NCBI GenBank assembly: GCA_039198225.1
Contig: JBCCTQ010000006.1
Coordinates: 62,001 to 126,000 of the forward strand
DNA from: JASJAR01 sp039198225
GTDB taxonomy: Bacteria > Pseudomonadota > Alphaproteobacteria > Rhodobacterales > Rhodobacteraceae
DNA: 64,000 bases
Direction: 5' to 3'
Notes under the pieces: model-generated
Told to the model about the DNA's origin: nothing
What the model saw: only the letters and a program-made list of their open reading frames with translations
Databases searched by the model: none
Program-made: the position numbers and the translations under genes
In this document: piece by piece, positions 7,902 through 16,483 of the stretch
Position numbering within the stretch: the stretch's first letter is position 1
Layout of the letters: each line of letters begins with the position of its first letter

Positions 7902-8605
7902 CACGCGGTCTCCTTTTGGCGGATGGTGCGTTGTTCAATACGCTTTTCATGGGTGCCTTGGATCAGGCGGTGCACATAGATGCCGGGGAGGTGGATTTTG
8001 TCTGGGTCAAGGTCGCCGGGTTCGACGATCTCTTCGACTTCCAGGACGCAGACCTTCCCGCAGGTCGCGGCGGGCACATTGAAGTTACGTGCGGTCTTTC
8101 GGAAGATCGCGTTGCCGGTCGTGTCGGCCTTCCAGGCTTTGACGATGGCGAGATCCGCGACGATCCCCCGTTCGAGCACGTAAGTTTCGCCGTCGAAGTC
8201 TTTGAGTTCCTTCCCTTCGGCCACCACGGTGCCCACGCCGGTTTTCGTGTAAAATCCGGGGATGCCTGCGCCACCGGCCCGCATCCGTTCGGCCAATGTG
8301 CCCTGGGGGTTAAATTCGATCTCAAGATCGCCAGCCAGGTATTGCTGCATGAATAGGTCATTTTCGCCCACATAGGACGACAGCATCTTTTTGACCTGGC
8401 GGGTCTGGAGAAGGACGCCGATCCCGAAATCGTCGACACCGGCATTGTTGGAGGCGAATGTCAGGTCTGTGACGCCGGCCGTTTTGATCGCGTCGAGCAG
8501 GAGTTCTGGAATGCCGCAAAGGCCGAAACCGCCGGCGGCAATGAACATCCCGTCATGGAGAAGGCCGTCGAGCGCCTCCGCTGCGGAACCGTAGATTTTC
8601 TGCAC
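7901..8605 (-). CDS. scoA: 3-oxoacid CoA-transferase subunit A
   Basis: 234-residue alpha subunit of succinyl-CoA:3-ketoacid CoA-transferase. Family features include GMFIAAGGFGLCGIPELL (about 20-37), SNNAGVDDFGIG (about 53-64), QGTLAERMRAGGAGIPGFYT (about 100-119) and ARNFNVPAATCGKV. I chose GTG 8605 because it gives the usual N-terminus (VQKIYGSAAEAL) and has GGGGGG just upstream; the longer frame adds 19 proline-rich residues not expected in the family. It is coupled by a one-base overlap to scoB. The divergent neighbour upstream is the SOS promoter remnant. Confidence 0.93.
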   Translation of the reverse strand: MQKIYGSAAEALDGLLHDGMFIAAGGFGLCGIPELLLDAIKTAGVTDLTFASNNAGVDDFGIGVLLQTRQVKKMLSSYVGENDLFMQQYLAGDLEIEFNPQGTLAERMRAGGAGIPGFYTKTGVGTVVAEGKELKDFDGETYVLERGIVADLAIVKAWKADTTGNAIFRKTARNFNVPAATCGKVCVLEVEEIVEPGDLDPDKIHLPGIYVHRLIQGTHEKRIEQRTIRQKETA

Positions 8606-8681
8606 CTGACCCCCCTTATTTAATGGTGGCGGTGTTCTGGGGCGGGGACGGGGAAGAGTCAATCGCCGCGCTGCGGCGAAC

Positions 8682-8715
8682 TTGGCAGGCCGCCCGAAAT
8701 GTTCTACTTATGTTC
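8682..8715 (+). promoter_or_regulatory. SOS promoter with alphaproteobacterial LexA box
   Basis: GTTC-N7-GTTC (GTTCTACTTATGTTC, 8701-8715) is a perfect match to the LexA box known from alphaproteobacteria such as Rhodobacter. It lies across a plausible sigma-70 promoter: TTGGCA at 8682-8687, a 17-base spacer, then TACTTA at 8705-8710, so bound LexA would block the -10 element. In related bacteria such a box drives imuA-imuB-dnaE2; here only the end of dnaE2 follows. Confidence 0.8.
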
Positions 8716-8717
8716 CA

Positions 8718-9131
8718 ATGGAGATTTGGCAGCCCCATCGTCCGTCCCGGCCAAGCTGGCCCACCCCGCCCTCGGTCTTGCCGAACAACCGGCTCGACGA
8801 GGCACCCCACGGTGCGCTTGTGTCCGTGGCGGGGCTTGTTTTGGTGCGCCAACGGCCCGGTACGGCGAAGGGTGTGATTTTTATTACCCTCGAAGACGAA
8901 ACCGGCATCGTGAATGTCATCGTCTGGCGGGCGAAATACGAAGAGTTCCGCCGGGCCGTCATCGCCGGGCGTTGTCTTAAGGTCACCGGGCGCCTCCAGC
9001 GGGAAGGGCCGATCACGCACGTGGTCTCGGACAAAATCGAAGACATTTCCTGGATGCTCGACGATCTTTTGCGCACCCGGCCCGTGGCCCGGGTCGTCCA
9101 CACCCCCTGCAAAGCAGGCGATCAGCCTTAA
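8718..9131 (+). pseudogene. dnaE2: Remnant of error-prone DNA polymerase DnaE2 (ImuC): C-terminal OB-fold only
   Basis: Codes for about 137 residues, of which some 90 match only the extreme C-terminal OB-fold of DnaE2: VSVAGLVLVRQRPGTAKGVI, then FITLEDETGIVNVIVW, CLKVTGRLQREGPITHVVSD and IEDISWMLDDL. Full-length DnaE2 is more than 1000 residues, so the catalytic PHP, palm and fingers parts are absent, as are imuA and imuB. The segment starts directly after a LexA-controlled promoter, with an in-frame ATG at 8718 about where transcription would begin. The simplest reading is an internal deletion joining the old imuA promoter to the dnaE2 3' end. It could still be transcribed on DNA damage and make a small OB-fold protein, but I see no ribosome site. 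Confidence 0.8.
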
Positions 9132-9218
9132 GGCAGCCCAACCTTGGGCCAGAATACCCCTTGCACTCGGCCAGCCCCCCGTGGCTTATGCCGCTGCCCA
9201 AGAGAGACCCGGAAACCC

Positions 9219-10001
9219 ATGAGCACTGACAAGCAAATTCGCTGGAACGGCGCCGTCCAGCCCGAATCCCTCGACATTCTGAGCCGCCCGGGCGGTGTCA
9301 TCGTCAGCCCCACCAAGGTGGGCTACATCATCATGGCAACCGACGCGGCCGGTCTTGAGCGGAAATTCAGCGCCAAGGAGCGCAAAAGAAACAAACCCGG
9401 CGTGGTGCTCTGCGGTTCGATGGATGAGCTTCGCGCCCTCGCCGAACTTACACCGGAGATTGACGCTTTCTATCAGGCCCATTGGGACCAAGACATCCTC
9501 CTCGGCTGCATCCTCCCGTGGAAGAAAGAGGCCATGGCCCATATCCCCGAAGACGGGTCGAAGGACCTGATGATGGACGGGCGGGGCACGTCCTGTTTTG
9601 TCATCAAATTCGGCACGCCGTCCGAACTTGTGGCGCGCGAGCTATGGCAGCAGCACAAAAGGCTTGTCTTCGCGAGTTCGGCCAACCCGTCGGGCAAAGG
9701 CAACCGGGGCCTTGTCGAAGGCATCGGCGAGCGGATCGCGGGCGAGGTGGACCTTATCGTCGAGGCCAATGAGTATGTGGCCTCGATCCAGCCCGGTGCG
9801 GATGCCGCGACCCGCTATGAGCAAGGCGTGATGGTCTCGATGGTCGATACCGAGGGTGCTCTCGTGCCGGTCCAGAACGGTGACCGTGATGTCGCACCGG
9901 TGCCGGTTCTGATCCGCAAGGGGCTCGACTGTGATAGGATCATGGCGCTTTTGAGCGACGTATTTATAAGTTGGGATTATCGCCACGGCCAATATTACTG
10001 A
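9219..10001 (+). CDS. YrdC/Sua5-domain protein, divergent (YciO-like)
   Basis: 260-residue protein of the YrdC family, whose best-known members make threonylcarbamoyl-AMP for the t6A modification of tRNA. Visible family elements are PGGVIVSPTKVGYII (where canonical members have PTxTxYGL), the basic loop KERKRNKPGVVLCGSMDEL, and LVFASSANPSGKGNRG. The altered first motif argues against this being the essential TsaC/Sua5 enzyme, so the function is left open. The start ATG 9219 (MSTDKQIRW) is chosen over a longer frame with an unlikely N-terminus. It is a single gene in front of the aquaporin. Confidence 0.75.
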   Translation: MSTDKQIRWNGAVQPESLDILSRPGGVIVSPTKVGYIIMATDAAGLERKFSAKERKRNKPGVVLCGSMDELRALAELTPEIDAFYQAHWDQDILLGCILPWKKEAMAHIPEDGSKDLMMDGRGTSCFVIKFGTPSELVARELWQQHKRLVFASSANPSGKGNRGLVEGIGERIAGEVDLIVEANEYVASIQPGADAATRYEQGVMVSMVDTEGALVPVQNGDRDVAPVPVLIRKGLDCDRIMALLSDVFISWDYRHGQYY

Positions 10002-10086
10002 CCGAAAACCAGCCCCGCAGAGACGGGACAATCTACCAAAAATAGCGCCCGCCAAACGGTTTGTGGGCCAGGATGGGGAGACACTT

Positions 10087-10770
10087 ATGCAACGGCTCTT
10101 GGCCGAATTTGTCGGCACTTTCATGCTCGTATCCGCGGTTTGCGGCGCGGCACTCTTTACCGCGGGATTCCCCGGCAACGGCGCGGGGATCCTTTCCGTG
10201 ACACTGTCGGTGGGCTTTGCGGTGATGGCGATGGCCTATGCGGTGGGCCACATCTCGGGTGGTCACTTTAACCCCGCTGTCACGCTGGGCCTGATCGCAG
10301 CGGGTCGGTTCGAGGTCAAAGACGCGCCCGGCTACATCATTGCCCAGTTGATTGGCGCTGTGGCTGCGGCGGCTGTGTTTTTCTTCATTGCCACCGGCAA
10401 GGCCGATATCGAGCTTGGGAATTTCGCCTCCAACGGCTACGGCGCAGCCTCACCCGGCGGGTTCGGCCTGATCTCGGTGATCGTCATTGAGATTGTCACA
10501 ACGGCGCTCTTTTTGTTCGTTATCGTCGGCGTGACGAGCCCCAAAGCGCCTCCGGGTTTTGCTCCGATTGCGATCGGTCTCGTTCTGGCCACGTTCCACC
10601 TCATTGCAATCCCGGTCTCGAACGCCTCGCTCAACCCCGCGCGCTCGACCGCGACGGCGATATTCGGCGGTGCAGAGGCGATCTCCCAACTTTGGGTGTT
10701 TTGGGTCGCCCCCATTGTGGGCGGGATCCTCGGCGGGCTCATCGCCCGGGCGGTGCAATCGGACGACTAG
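10087..10770 (+). CDS. aqpZ: Aquaporin Z
   Basis: 227-residue water channel of the MIP family with six membrane helices and two half-helices. Both pore motifs are intact: GGHFNPAVTLG (first NPA) and NASLNPARST (second NPA). The His in ATFHLIAIPVSN together with the Arg after the second NPA matches the narrow water-selective filter of AqpZ rather than a glycerol channel. ATG 10087 gives MQRLLAEFVGTFMLV, the usual family start. It appears monocistronic and is followed by one copy of the short motif GCGTATTT..GATGAAG before the convergent topA. Confidence 0.95.
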   Translation: MQRLLAEFVGTFMLVSAVCGAALFTAGFPGNGAGILSVTLSVGFAVMAMAYAVGHISGGHFNPAVTLGLIAAGRFEVKDAPGYIIAQLIGAVAAAAVFFFIATGKADIELGNFASNGYGAASPGGFGLISVIVIEIVTTALFLFVIVGVTSPKAPPGFAPIAIGLVLATFHLIAIPVSNASLNPARSTATAIFGGAEAISQLWVFWVAPIVGGILGGLIARAVQSDD

Positions 10771-10798
10771 GCGAGCGCCCAGGCCAGCACTGGGAAAT

Positions 10799-10820
10799 GC
10801 GTATTTGAAAAGAGATGAAG
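10799..10820 (+). repeat. Extragenic motif GCGTATTT...AGATGAAG, copy 1
   Basis: GC-GTATTT-GAAAAG-AGATGAAG, located 28 bases after the aqpZ stop in the space before convergent topA. The same pattern, with variation in the middle, recurs after coxC, after the SDR gene ending at 58129 and after the Lhr helicase gene, always on this strand and downstream of a plus-strand gene. Confidence 0.5.
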
Positions 10821-10839
10821 GGGCCGGGGGTGGCGGGCG

Positions 10840-13374
10840 TTACGCCTTTGCTTTCCGTCGGCCCTTCTTTTTGGTCGATTTAGCCGCGATGAGATCGAGG
10901 GCTTGGGCCATGGTGAGGTCATCCGGCGCGGTACCTTCGGGGATCGTCGCGTTCACCTTCTGCCATTTGACGTAAGGCCCATACTTACCGTCCATGATCG
11001 CGATCGCACCGCCCTCTTCGGGATGCTCGCCGAGATCGCGAAGGGTTTTTGCCGCGCCGCCCCGGCGCGTGGCGGCCTTGGCGGCGAGGACTTCCACCGC
11101 GCGGTTCATCCCGATGGTGAAGACCTCTTCAATTTCTTCGAGATTGGCGTTGAGCCCGCCCTTATGGGACGTCGATTCAGCATGTTTGAGATAGGGCCCG
11201 TAGCGGCCAATATTGGCCCAGATCGCCACCCCGTCTTCGGGGTGATCGCCGATGAGACGGGGAAGGCTCAGTAGCCTCAATGCCTGGGCAAGATCGACAT
11301 CCTCGGGCGGCCAATCTTTGGGGATCGATTGGCGAGGGGGCTTTTTGTTGTCTTCGGTGACCTCGCCCCGCTGAACGTAAGGACCAAACCGTCCCGAAAA
11401 CGCATAGATCTTATCGCCGCCATCTTCGCCAAGGAGCTTGCCTTCGGGCGGGATGGACCGCGCGAGTTCTTCTTCCGATTGGGGCGGACCGAAAGGCCGC
11501 GTGAACCGGCATTCAGGGTAGTTCGAGCAGCCAATGAACGCACCCCCGGCGCGGGCCGTCCGCATGGAGAGCCTTCCGTTCCCGCAATTGGGGCAGAGCC
11601 GGGGATCGGTGCCGGCCTCGTTTGGAGGAAAAAGATGGGGCTCTAGGACTTCGTTGATCTTTTCGAGGACTTCGGTGATCCGAAGGTCAGCGGTCTCTTC
11701 GACGGCAGCCGAAAAATCCCGCCAGAACTTTGCAAGGACGTCCTGCCAGTCACGGTCGCCTGCGGTGATGTCGTCGAGTTCTTCTTCAAGCTCGGCCGTG
11801 AACCCGTACCCGACATAGCGGCGGAAATAATTGACGAGAAATGCCGTGACGAGGCGGCCTTTGTCTTCCGGAAAGAGCCGGTTTTTCTCTTTCGTCACGT
11901 ATCCCCGGTCTTGGATGGTGGTCACAATGGAGGCGTAGGTCGAGGGGCGGCCGATCCCCAGTTCTTCCATTTTCTTGACCAGTGTCGCCTCGGTGTAGCG
12001 GGGCGGGGGCTGGGTGAAGTGCTGTTCGGGCGTCACGCTTGTCTTAGCCGCCGTCTCGCCTTCTGAGATCTGGGGCAGGCGCTTGTCATCGTCGTCGACC
12101 ACATCGTCCCGGCCTTCCTCGTAGACCCGAAGAAACCCGTCGAACAAAACCACCTGGCCGGTGGCGCGCAGCTCGACCTGCCCGTCGGCGCTGGCAATAT
12201 CGACCGTGGTGCGCTCAAGGCGTGCGGCCTCCATCTGGCTTGCGAGCGTGCGCTTCCAGATAAGGTCGTACAGCTTCCTCTGATCGGCATCGGTGACTTT
12301 GAGATCGCTCGCGCCCTTTGTCATGTCCGTCGGGCGGATGCATTCATGGGCTTCCTGGGCGTTCTTGGCCTTATTCTTATACATCCGGGGCGAGGAGGGC
12401 ACGTAATCGGCCCCGTAGCGGTCTTTGATCGCATCGCGTGCGGCATGGACCGCTTCGGGCGCCATATCGATCCCGTCGGTCCGCATATAGGTGATGAGTC
12501 CCGCCTCATAGAGACGCTGGGCGCATTGCATGGTCTGGCGGGCACCAAAACCGAACTTGCGGCTCGCCTCTTGTTGGAGCGTAGAGGTCATGAAAGGAGC
12601 GGATGGGTTTCGATTAGCCGGTTTCGCTTCGACGGATCTGACCGAAAGATCGCGGCTTTCGATGGCCTGGACGGCCATTTCAGCGTCGGTGGCGTTCGCG
12701 AGATCGAACTTGTCGAGTTTTTTGCCGCCGAGCCCAGTGAGGCGGGCGTCAAATGCCTGGCCTCGAGGTGTGGCCAGAACCGCCCCCACACTCCAATATT
12801 CCCGCGCCTTGAACGCCTCGATCTCCATCTCGCGCTCGACGATGAGCCTGAGACAGACCGACTGAACTCGACCCGCCGACCGCGCGCCGGGGAGCTTTCG
12901 CCAAAGGACCGGCGAGAGGTTAAAACCCACGAGATAATCCAAGGCGCGCCGGGCGAGATAAGCTTCGACGAGCTCCATATCCACGTCGCGCGGCTTTTCC
13001 ATGGCCTCAGTAACCGCGGATTTGGTGATCGCGTTGAACACGACCCGGCTCACCGGTGTGTCTTTCTTGATCGCCTTCCGGGCGGTCAGGGCTTCTTGGA
13101 GATGCCAAGAGATCGCCTCGCCTTCCCGGTCGGGGTCAGTGGCAAGGATCAGCGCATTGTCGTCTTTCAGGGCGTCGGCGATGGCTTTGACGTGCTTTTT
13201 TGAATCGCTCGCCACCTCCCATTTCATCTGGAATTTGTCCTCCGGATCGACGGAACCGTCTTTCGGAGGGAGGTCGCGGACATGGCCGAATGAGGCCAGA
13301 ACCGTATAGTCGTCGCCCAAATACTTGTTGATCGTCTTGGCCTTAGCGGGCGATTCCACGACGACAACGGGCAT
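10840..13374 (-). CDS. topA: DNA topoisomerase I
   Basis: 844-residue type IA topoisomerase that relaxes negative supercoils. The Toprim domain opens with VVVESPAKAKTINKYLG and contains DPDREGEAISWH (about residue 80). The active-site tyrosine lies in EAGLITYMRTDGIDM. The C-terminal region has a zinc-ribbon (CPNCGNGRLSMR then CSNYPEC) followed by several degenerate repeats with GRYGPYLKH and GKYGPYVKW, and a Lys-rich end. ATG 13374 is chosen because it starts MPVVVVESPAK as in the family. It lies just downstream of dprA in the same direction, a frequent pairing. Confidence 0.97.
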   Translation of the reverse strand: MPVVVVESPAKAKTINKYLGDDYTVLASFGHVRDLPPKDGSVDPEDKFQMKWEVASDSKKHVKAIADALKDDNALILATDPDREGEAISWHLQEALTARKAIKKDTPVSRVVFNAITKSAVTEAMEKPRDVDMELVEAYLARRALDYLVGFNLSPVLWRKLPGARSAGRVQSVCLRLIVEREMEIEAFKAREYWSVGAVLATPRGQAFDARLTGLGGKKLDKFDLANATDAEMAVQAIESRDLSVRSVEAKPANRNPSAPFMTSTLQQEASRKFGFGARQTMQCAQRLYEAGLITYMRTDGIDMAPEAVHAARDAIKDRYGADYVPSSPRMYKNKAKNAQEAHECIRPTDMTKGASDLKVTDADQRKLYDLIWKRTLASQMEAARLERTTVDIASADGQVELRATGQVVLFDGFLRVYEEGRDDVVDDDDKRLPQISEGETAAKTSVTPEQHFTQPPPRYTEATLVKKMEELGIGRPSTYASIVTTIQDRGYVTKEKNRLFPEDKGRLVTAFLVNYFRRYVGYGFTAELEEELDDITAGDRDWQDVLAKFWRDFSAAVEETADLRITEVLEKINEVLEPHLFPPNEAGTDPRLCPNCGNGRLSMRTARAGGAFIGCSNYPECRFTRPFGPPQSEEELARSIPPEGKLLGEDGGDKIYAFSGRFGPYVQRGEVTEDNKKPPRQSIPKDWPPEDVDLAQALRLLSLPRLIGDHPEDGVAIWANIGRYGPYLKHAESTSHKGGLNANLEEIEEVFTIGMNRAVEVLAAKAATRRGGAAKTLRDLGEHPEEGGAIAIMDGKYGPYVKWQKVNATIPEGTAPDDLTMAQALDLIAAKSTKKKGRRKAKA

Positions 13375-13459
13375 GCAGTTCCTCAACGTTTTGGAGCAAT
13401 GGTAATGGCGGCGGACCATGTGGGGTCGCGGCGGATTTTGTCAACGGGTCGGGGGCGGC

Positions 13460-14605
13460 TCAGGCGGAAGAGCCGAGGGCGAAGCGGTTTCTGGCATCGC
13501 GGCGGATCCGCCCGTCAAGCTCGAGCGCGACCAATTCGGAACTGACCCGGCCGGGCGGCGCGGGGAGCGCGCGGATGAGGGAATCTTCGTCTTCGGGGGC
13601 GTGGCCGAGCCTTGCGAGGATCTCCGCATGGAGCGCTTTGGTATCCTTGGTCGGAGGGGGTGGATCGGGGGGCGAGCGGGTTTCAGGCGGTGGTTCGAGG
13701 GCGTCATCGCCCGGGCCGAGGGCTTCGAAAAGGTCGCCCGCGTGGCGGATCAATGTGGCCCCGTCACGGATCAGCATGTTGGAACCCGCGCTGCGGGCAT
13801 CGAATGGATGGCCCGGCACGGCGAGAACGTCGCGGCCTTGATCAAGCGCGGTGCTGGCCACGCTGTGGCTTCCTGATTTCGCCGCTGCTTCGACGACAAT
13901 CAGCGCCGGGCACAGCCCTGAAATGATGCGGTTGCGCTGCAGAAAATGGCCAGGCCGCGGGTCGGTATGCATCGGCGCCTCGGCAATGAGGAGGCCTTGC
14001 TCGCCGATCTCCTGGGCCAGGACGGCGTTTTCTGCCGGTGTAATCACATCGATCCCGCCCGGCATGACCGCGATCGTTCCTTTGGGAAGGCTCGCCAGAT
14101 GCGCGGCTGTGTCTATGCCCCGGGCAAGACCCGAGACCACAACATGGCCCGCCTCGCCCAACTCTCCGGCGAGCTTCCGGGCCATGCGGGTGCCGAGGGA
14201 AGACGCGTTTCGCGCGCCCACGAGGGCCGTGAGCGGCCGGTTGAGAAGCTCCCGATTACCAATCGTCCAGAGAATCGGCGGCGGGTCCGGAATGACCGAC
14301 AAAAGGGCCGGGTAGGCCGGATCGCCGAACGCCAAGGGGCGCGCACCGGCCCGATCGCCGGCCGCCAATTCACGATCGACGACTGCGCGCGGGCAAGGGG
14401 CGTAATTCTCGACGCCGGCATCCCGAGCAATGCCCGGCAGAGCCCCAAGGGCTGCTGCAGCAGTGCCGTATTCGCCCATCAATCTGTGGAAAGTTGCCAC
14501 GCCGACCCGGCGAGAGCGCAAGAGGCGGAACCAGTCTAGCCACGCTTCCTCTGTGAGGGGTGGGGTGAGAGGGTGGGTGGAAGGGATATCGCTATCCTTG
14601 GCCAT
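13460..14605 (-). CDS. dprA: DNA-processing protein DprA (Smf)
   Basis: 381-residue protein that loads RecA on incoming single-stranded DNA in transformable bacteria; it is also widely kept in species not known to be competent. The Rossmann-like core shows LTALVGARNASSLGTRMAR, VVSGLARGIDTAAHLASL, and the later GLLIAEAP and RNRIISGLC. A winged-helix DprA C-terminal domain (about 315-381, ILARLGHAPEDEDSLIRA) is present. It precedes topA in the same direction. Its upstream region contains DnaA boxes, and comM, another competence-linked gene, lies elsewhere in the window. Confidence 0.94.
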   Translation of the reverse strand: MAKDSDIPSTHPLTPPLTEEAWLDWFRLLRSRRVGVATFHRLMGEYGTAAAALGALPGIARDAGVENYAPCPRAVVDRELAAGDRAGARPLAFGDPAYPALLSVIPDPPPILWTIGNRELLNRPLTALVGARNASSLGTRMARKLAGELGEAGHVVVSGLARGIDTAAHLASLPKGTIAVMPGGIDVITPAENAVLAQEIGEQGLLIAEAPMHTDPRPGHFLQRNRIISGLCPALIVVEAAAKSGSHSVASTALDQGRDVLAVPGHPFDARSAGSNMLIRDGATLIRHAGDLFEALGPGDDALEPPPETRSPPDPPPPTKDTKALHAEILARLGHAPEDEDSLIRALPAPPGRVSSELVALELDGRIRRDARNRFALGSSA

Positions 14606-14890
14606 CCTAGCTCCGCCGCTTGCAAGAACGGTTTTGCCGTGAGTCGGTTAATGGCAGGTAAACCGAACCGGGAGTTAAGAGCGCCTGTGTCGCCATTGGG
14701 TTGTGCCCTCGCCATTTTCGGGGAGGGCGAGAATGGCTAAGCATAACTCGCGCTTTGGGAGAGTTTCCCACAGATCACTCGCCAACGCGCGAAAAAAATT
14801 TTTGCGGAGACGGGATGTTACAAGAGGCCCTGGGGCGGCTTAGGACTTTATCCACAGATTGCCCTAGTTATCCACAAAGCATGTTGAGAA
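14606..14890. other. Intergenic region with DnaA boxes and AT-rich tract
   Basis: 285 bases between tldD and dprA with no gene. It contains two perfect DnaA boxes (14848-14856, 14868-14876), a weaker one (TTTCCCACA, 14764-14772), an A7T5 tract (about 14792-14803), a hairpin CTCGCC..GGCGAG near 14710-14733 and a near-match to a CtrA site (TTAA-N7-TAAA, 14648-14662). It must also hold the dprA promoter. Confidence 0.6.
14848..14876 (+). promoter_or_regulatory. Pair of perfect DnaA boxes
   Basis: TTATCCACA occurs at 14848-14856 and again at 14868-14876, same orientation, 20 bases apart (about two helical turns). This is the exact high-affinity DnaA consensus. It could belong to a replication origin, a DnaA-titrating site or a DnaA-controlled promoter; sequence alone does not decide. 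Confidence 0.75.
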
Positions 14891-16315
14891 TCAGGTGGCC
14901 GATCCGCCAACAGTCAGGCCGCCAATAAGCACCGAAGGCAGGCCCACGCCCACCGGCACCCATTGCCCGGCCTTGCCGCAATTTCCGATGCCAGGATCGA
15001 GGGCCAGGTCATTTCCGATTGCGCGGATATGTTTAAGGGCGGTCGCCCCGTCACCAATGAGCGTGGCCCCCTTGACCGGGGCGCCGACATTGCCGTTCTC
15101 GACCCGGTAGGCTTCGGTGCAGGAAAACACGAACTTGCCCGAGGTGATATCCACCTGTCCGCCGCCGAAACCCACGGCCCAGATCCCGTCTTTGATGTCG
15201 GCGACCATGGATTTGGGATCGGCGTCGCCCGACAGCATGAAGGTGTTGGTCATGCGCGGCATCGGCGGATAGGCGTAGCTTTCACGGCGGCCGTTGCCTG
15301 TGGGAGCGACCCCCATCAGCCGCGCATTTTGGCGGTCTTGCATGTAGCCGGTGAGGATCCCGTCTTCGATAAGGGTGTTTTTCGCCGACGGCGTGCCTTC
15401 GTCGTCGACCGTGATCGAACCCCGCCGACCGGGGATCGTGCCGTCATCGAGGACGGTGACGCCGGGGGCGGCCACCCGCTGACCCACCAGGCCCGAAAAG
15501 GCGGAGGTTTCTTTCCGGTTGAAATCCCCTTCGAGCCCGTGGCCCACGGCCTCATGGAGGAGGATCCCCGGCCAACCGGGCCCAAGGGCAATATCCATAA
15601 CACCGGCAGGGGCAGGGACGGCGTCGAGATTGACCCGGGCGATCCGGAGCGCTTCATCGGCCAGGCCCTTCCACCGTTCGGGCGCCATCAATTCGAGGAC
15701 ACCGTGGCGACCCCCGCCGCCCGACGTGCCGCTTTCGCGCCGCCCGTCCTGGTCGACGATGACTTGGATGGAGAGCCGCGCCATCGGGCGAATATCGGTG
15801 ACGAGCCCGCCATCGGGCCGGAGAATGGCCACTTCCTGGTGGGTGGCCGACAATGTCGCAGAGACCTGGACCACACGAGGGTCGGCGTCCCGGAGATAGG
15901 TGTCCATCTCGCGGAGCGCATCGACCTTCGCCGCAAACGGCGCTTCAGCCAAGGGATCAAGGTCGTCATAGAGCTTCCGATTGGTCCGGACCGGGCCTTC
16001 GGCTAGTGTGCCGCCCCCCGAACCGACGGCGAGGCGCGCCGTCTCCGAAGCCCGGAGAAGGGCTCTCTCGCTGATCTCGGTCGAATGGGCGTAGCCTGCC
16101 GTCTCGCCCCGGACCGCGCGGAGACCAAACCCTTCGGACGCGTCATAGCTCGCAGTCCGGAGACGCCCGTCATTGAGCGACAGGACTTCAGATCGACGTC
16201 GTTCGAGGAACAACTCGCCGTCATCGGCCCCGGCCACTGCATCCTCCAAGATAGCGAGGGCCCGCCCCCGATCGAGTGAGGTTTCAAAGGGTAGAAACGG
16301 GGTTTGGTCGGCCAT
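14891..16315 (-). CDS. tldD: Metalloprotease TldD
   Basis: 474-residue TldD subunit of the TldD/TldE zinc protease, which acts on small unfolded peptides such as modified peptide precursors. The zinc motif HEAVGH is present in ILLHEAVGHGLEGDFNRKE (about residue 260). Other family stretches are RNARLMGVAPTGNGRRES-like sequence and FVFSCTEAYRVENG near the C-terminus. ATG 16315 (MADQTPFLPFE) is preferred because GGAAGGA lies six bases upstream and the longer frame would run over the coxB promoter region. It is divergent from the cytochrome oxidase operon. The partner TldE is not in the window. Confidence 0.95.
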   Translation of the reverse strand: MADQTPFLPFETSLDRGRALAILEDAVAGADDGELFLERRRSEVLSLNDGRLRTASYDASEGFGLRAVRGETAGYAHSTEISERALLRASETARLAVGSGGGTLAEGPVRTNRKLYDDLDPLAEAPFAAKVDALREMDTYLRDADPRVVQVSATLSATHQEVAILRPDGGLVTDIRPMARLSIQVIVDQDGRRESGTSGGGGRHGVLELMAPERWKGLADEALRIARVNLDAVPAPAGVMDIALGPGWPGILLHEAVGHGLEGDFNRKETSAFSGLVGQRVAAPGVTVLDDGTIPGRRGSITVDDEGTPSAKNTLIEDGILTGYMQDRQNARLMGVAPTGNGRRESYAYPPMPRMTNTFMLSGDADPKSMVADIKDGIWAVGFGGGQVDITSGKFVFSCTEAYRVENGNVGAPVKGATLIGDGATALKHIRAIGNDLALDPGIGNCGKAGQWVPVGVGLPSVLIGGLTVGGSAT

Positions 16316-16483
16316 GTTTGGTCCTTCCCATGGGGTGTCGGGGTGGCTGAATGCCGCAACGGCGCTCCTTGCCGCATCACCCCTAATATGATCTTCAGAT
16401 CTTCGGAACCAAGAAGCATGCGGGCGCGGCGCCCAACCCACGTAATTCGGCTAAGACGCGGTCGAAATAAAGCAGGATAAAAC

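Noticed and set aside
12346..13203. 285-codon open frame on the plus strand opposite topA
   Set aside because: Antisense shadow of a strongly conserved gene in GC-rich DNA; translation shows no family and no ribosome site.
14963..16006. 347-codon open frame opposite tldD
   Set aside because: Antisense shadow; TldD on the other strand is certain.
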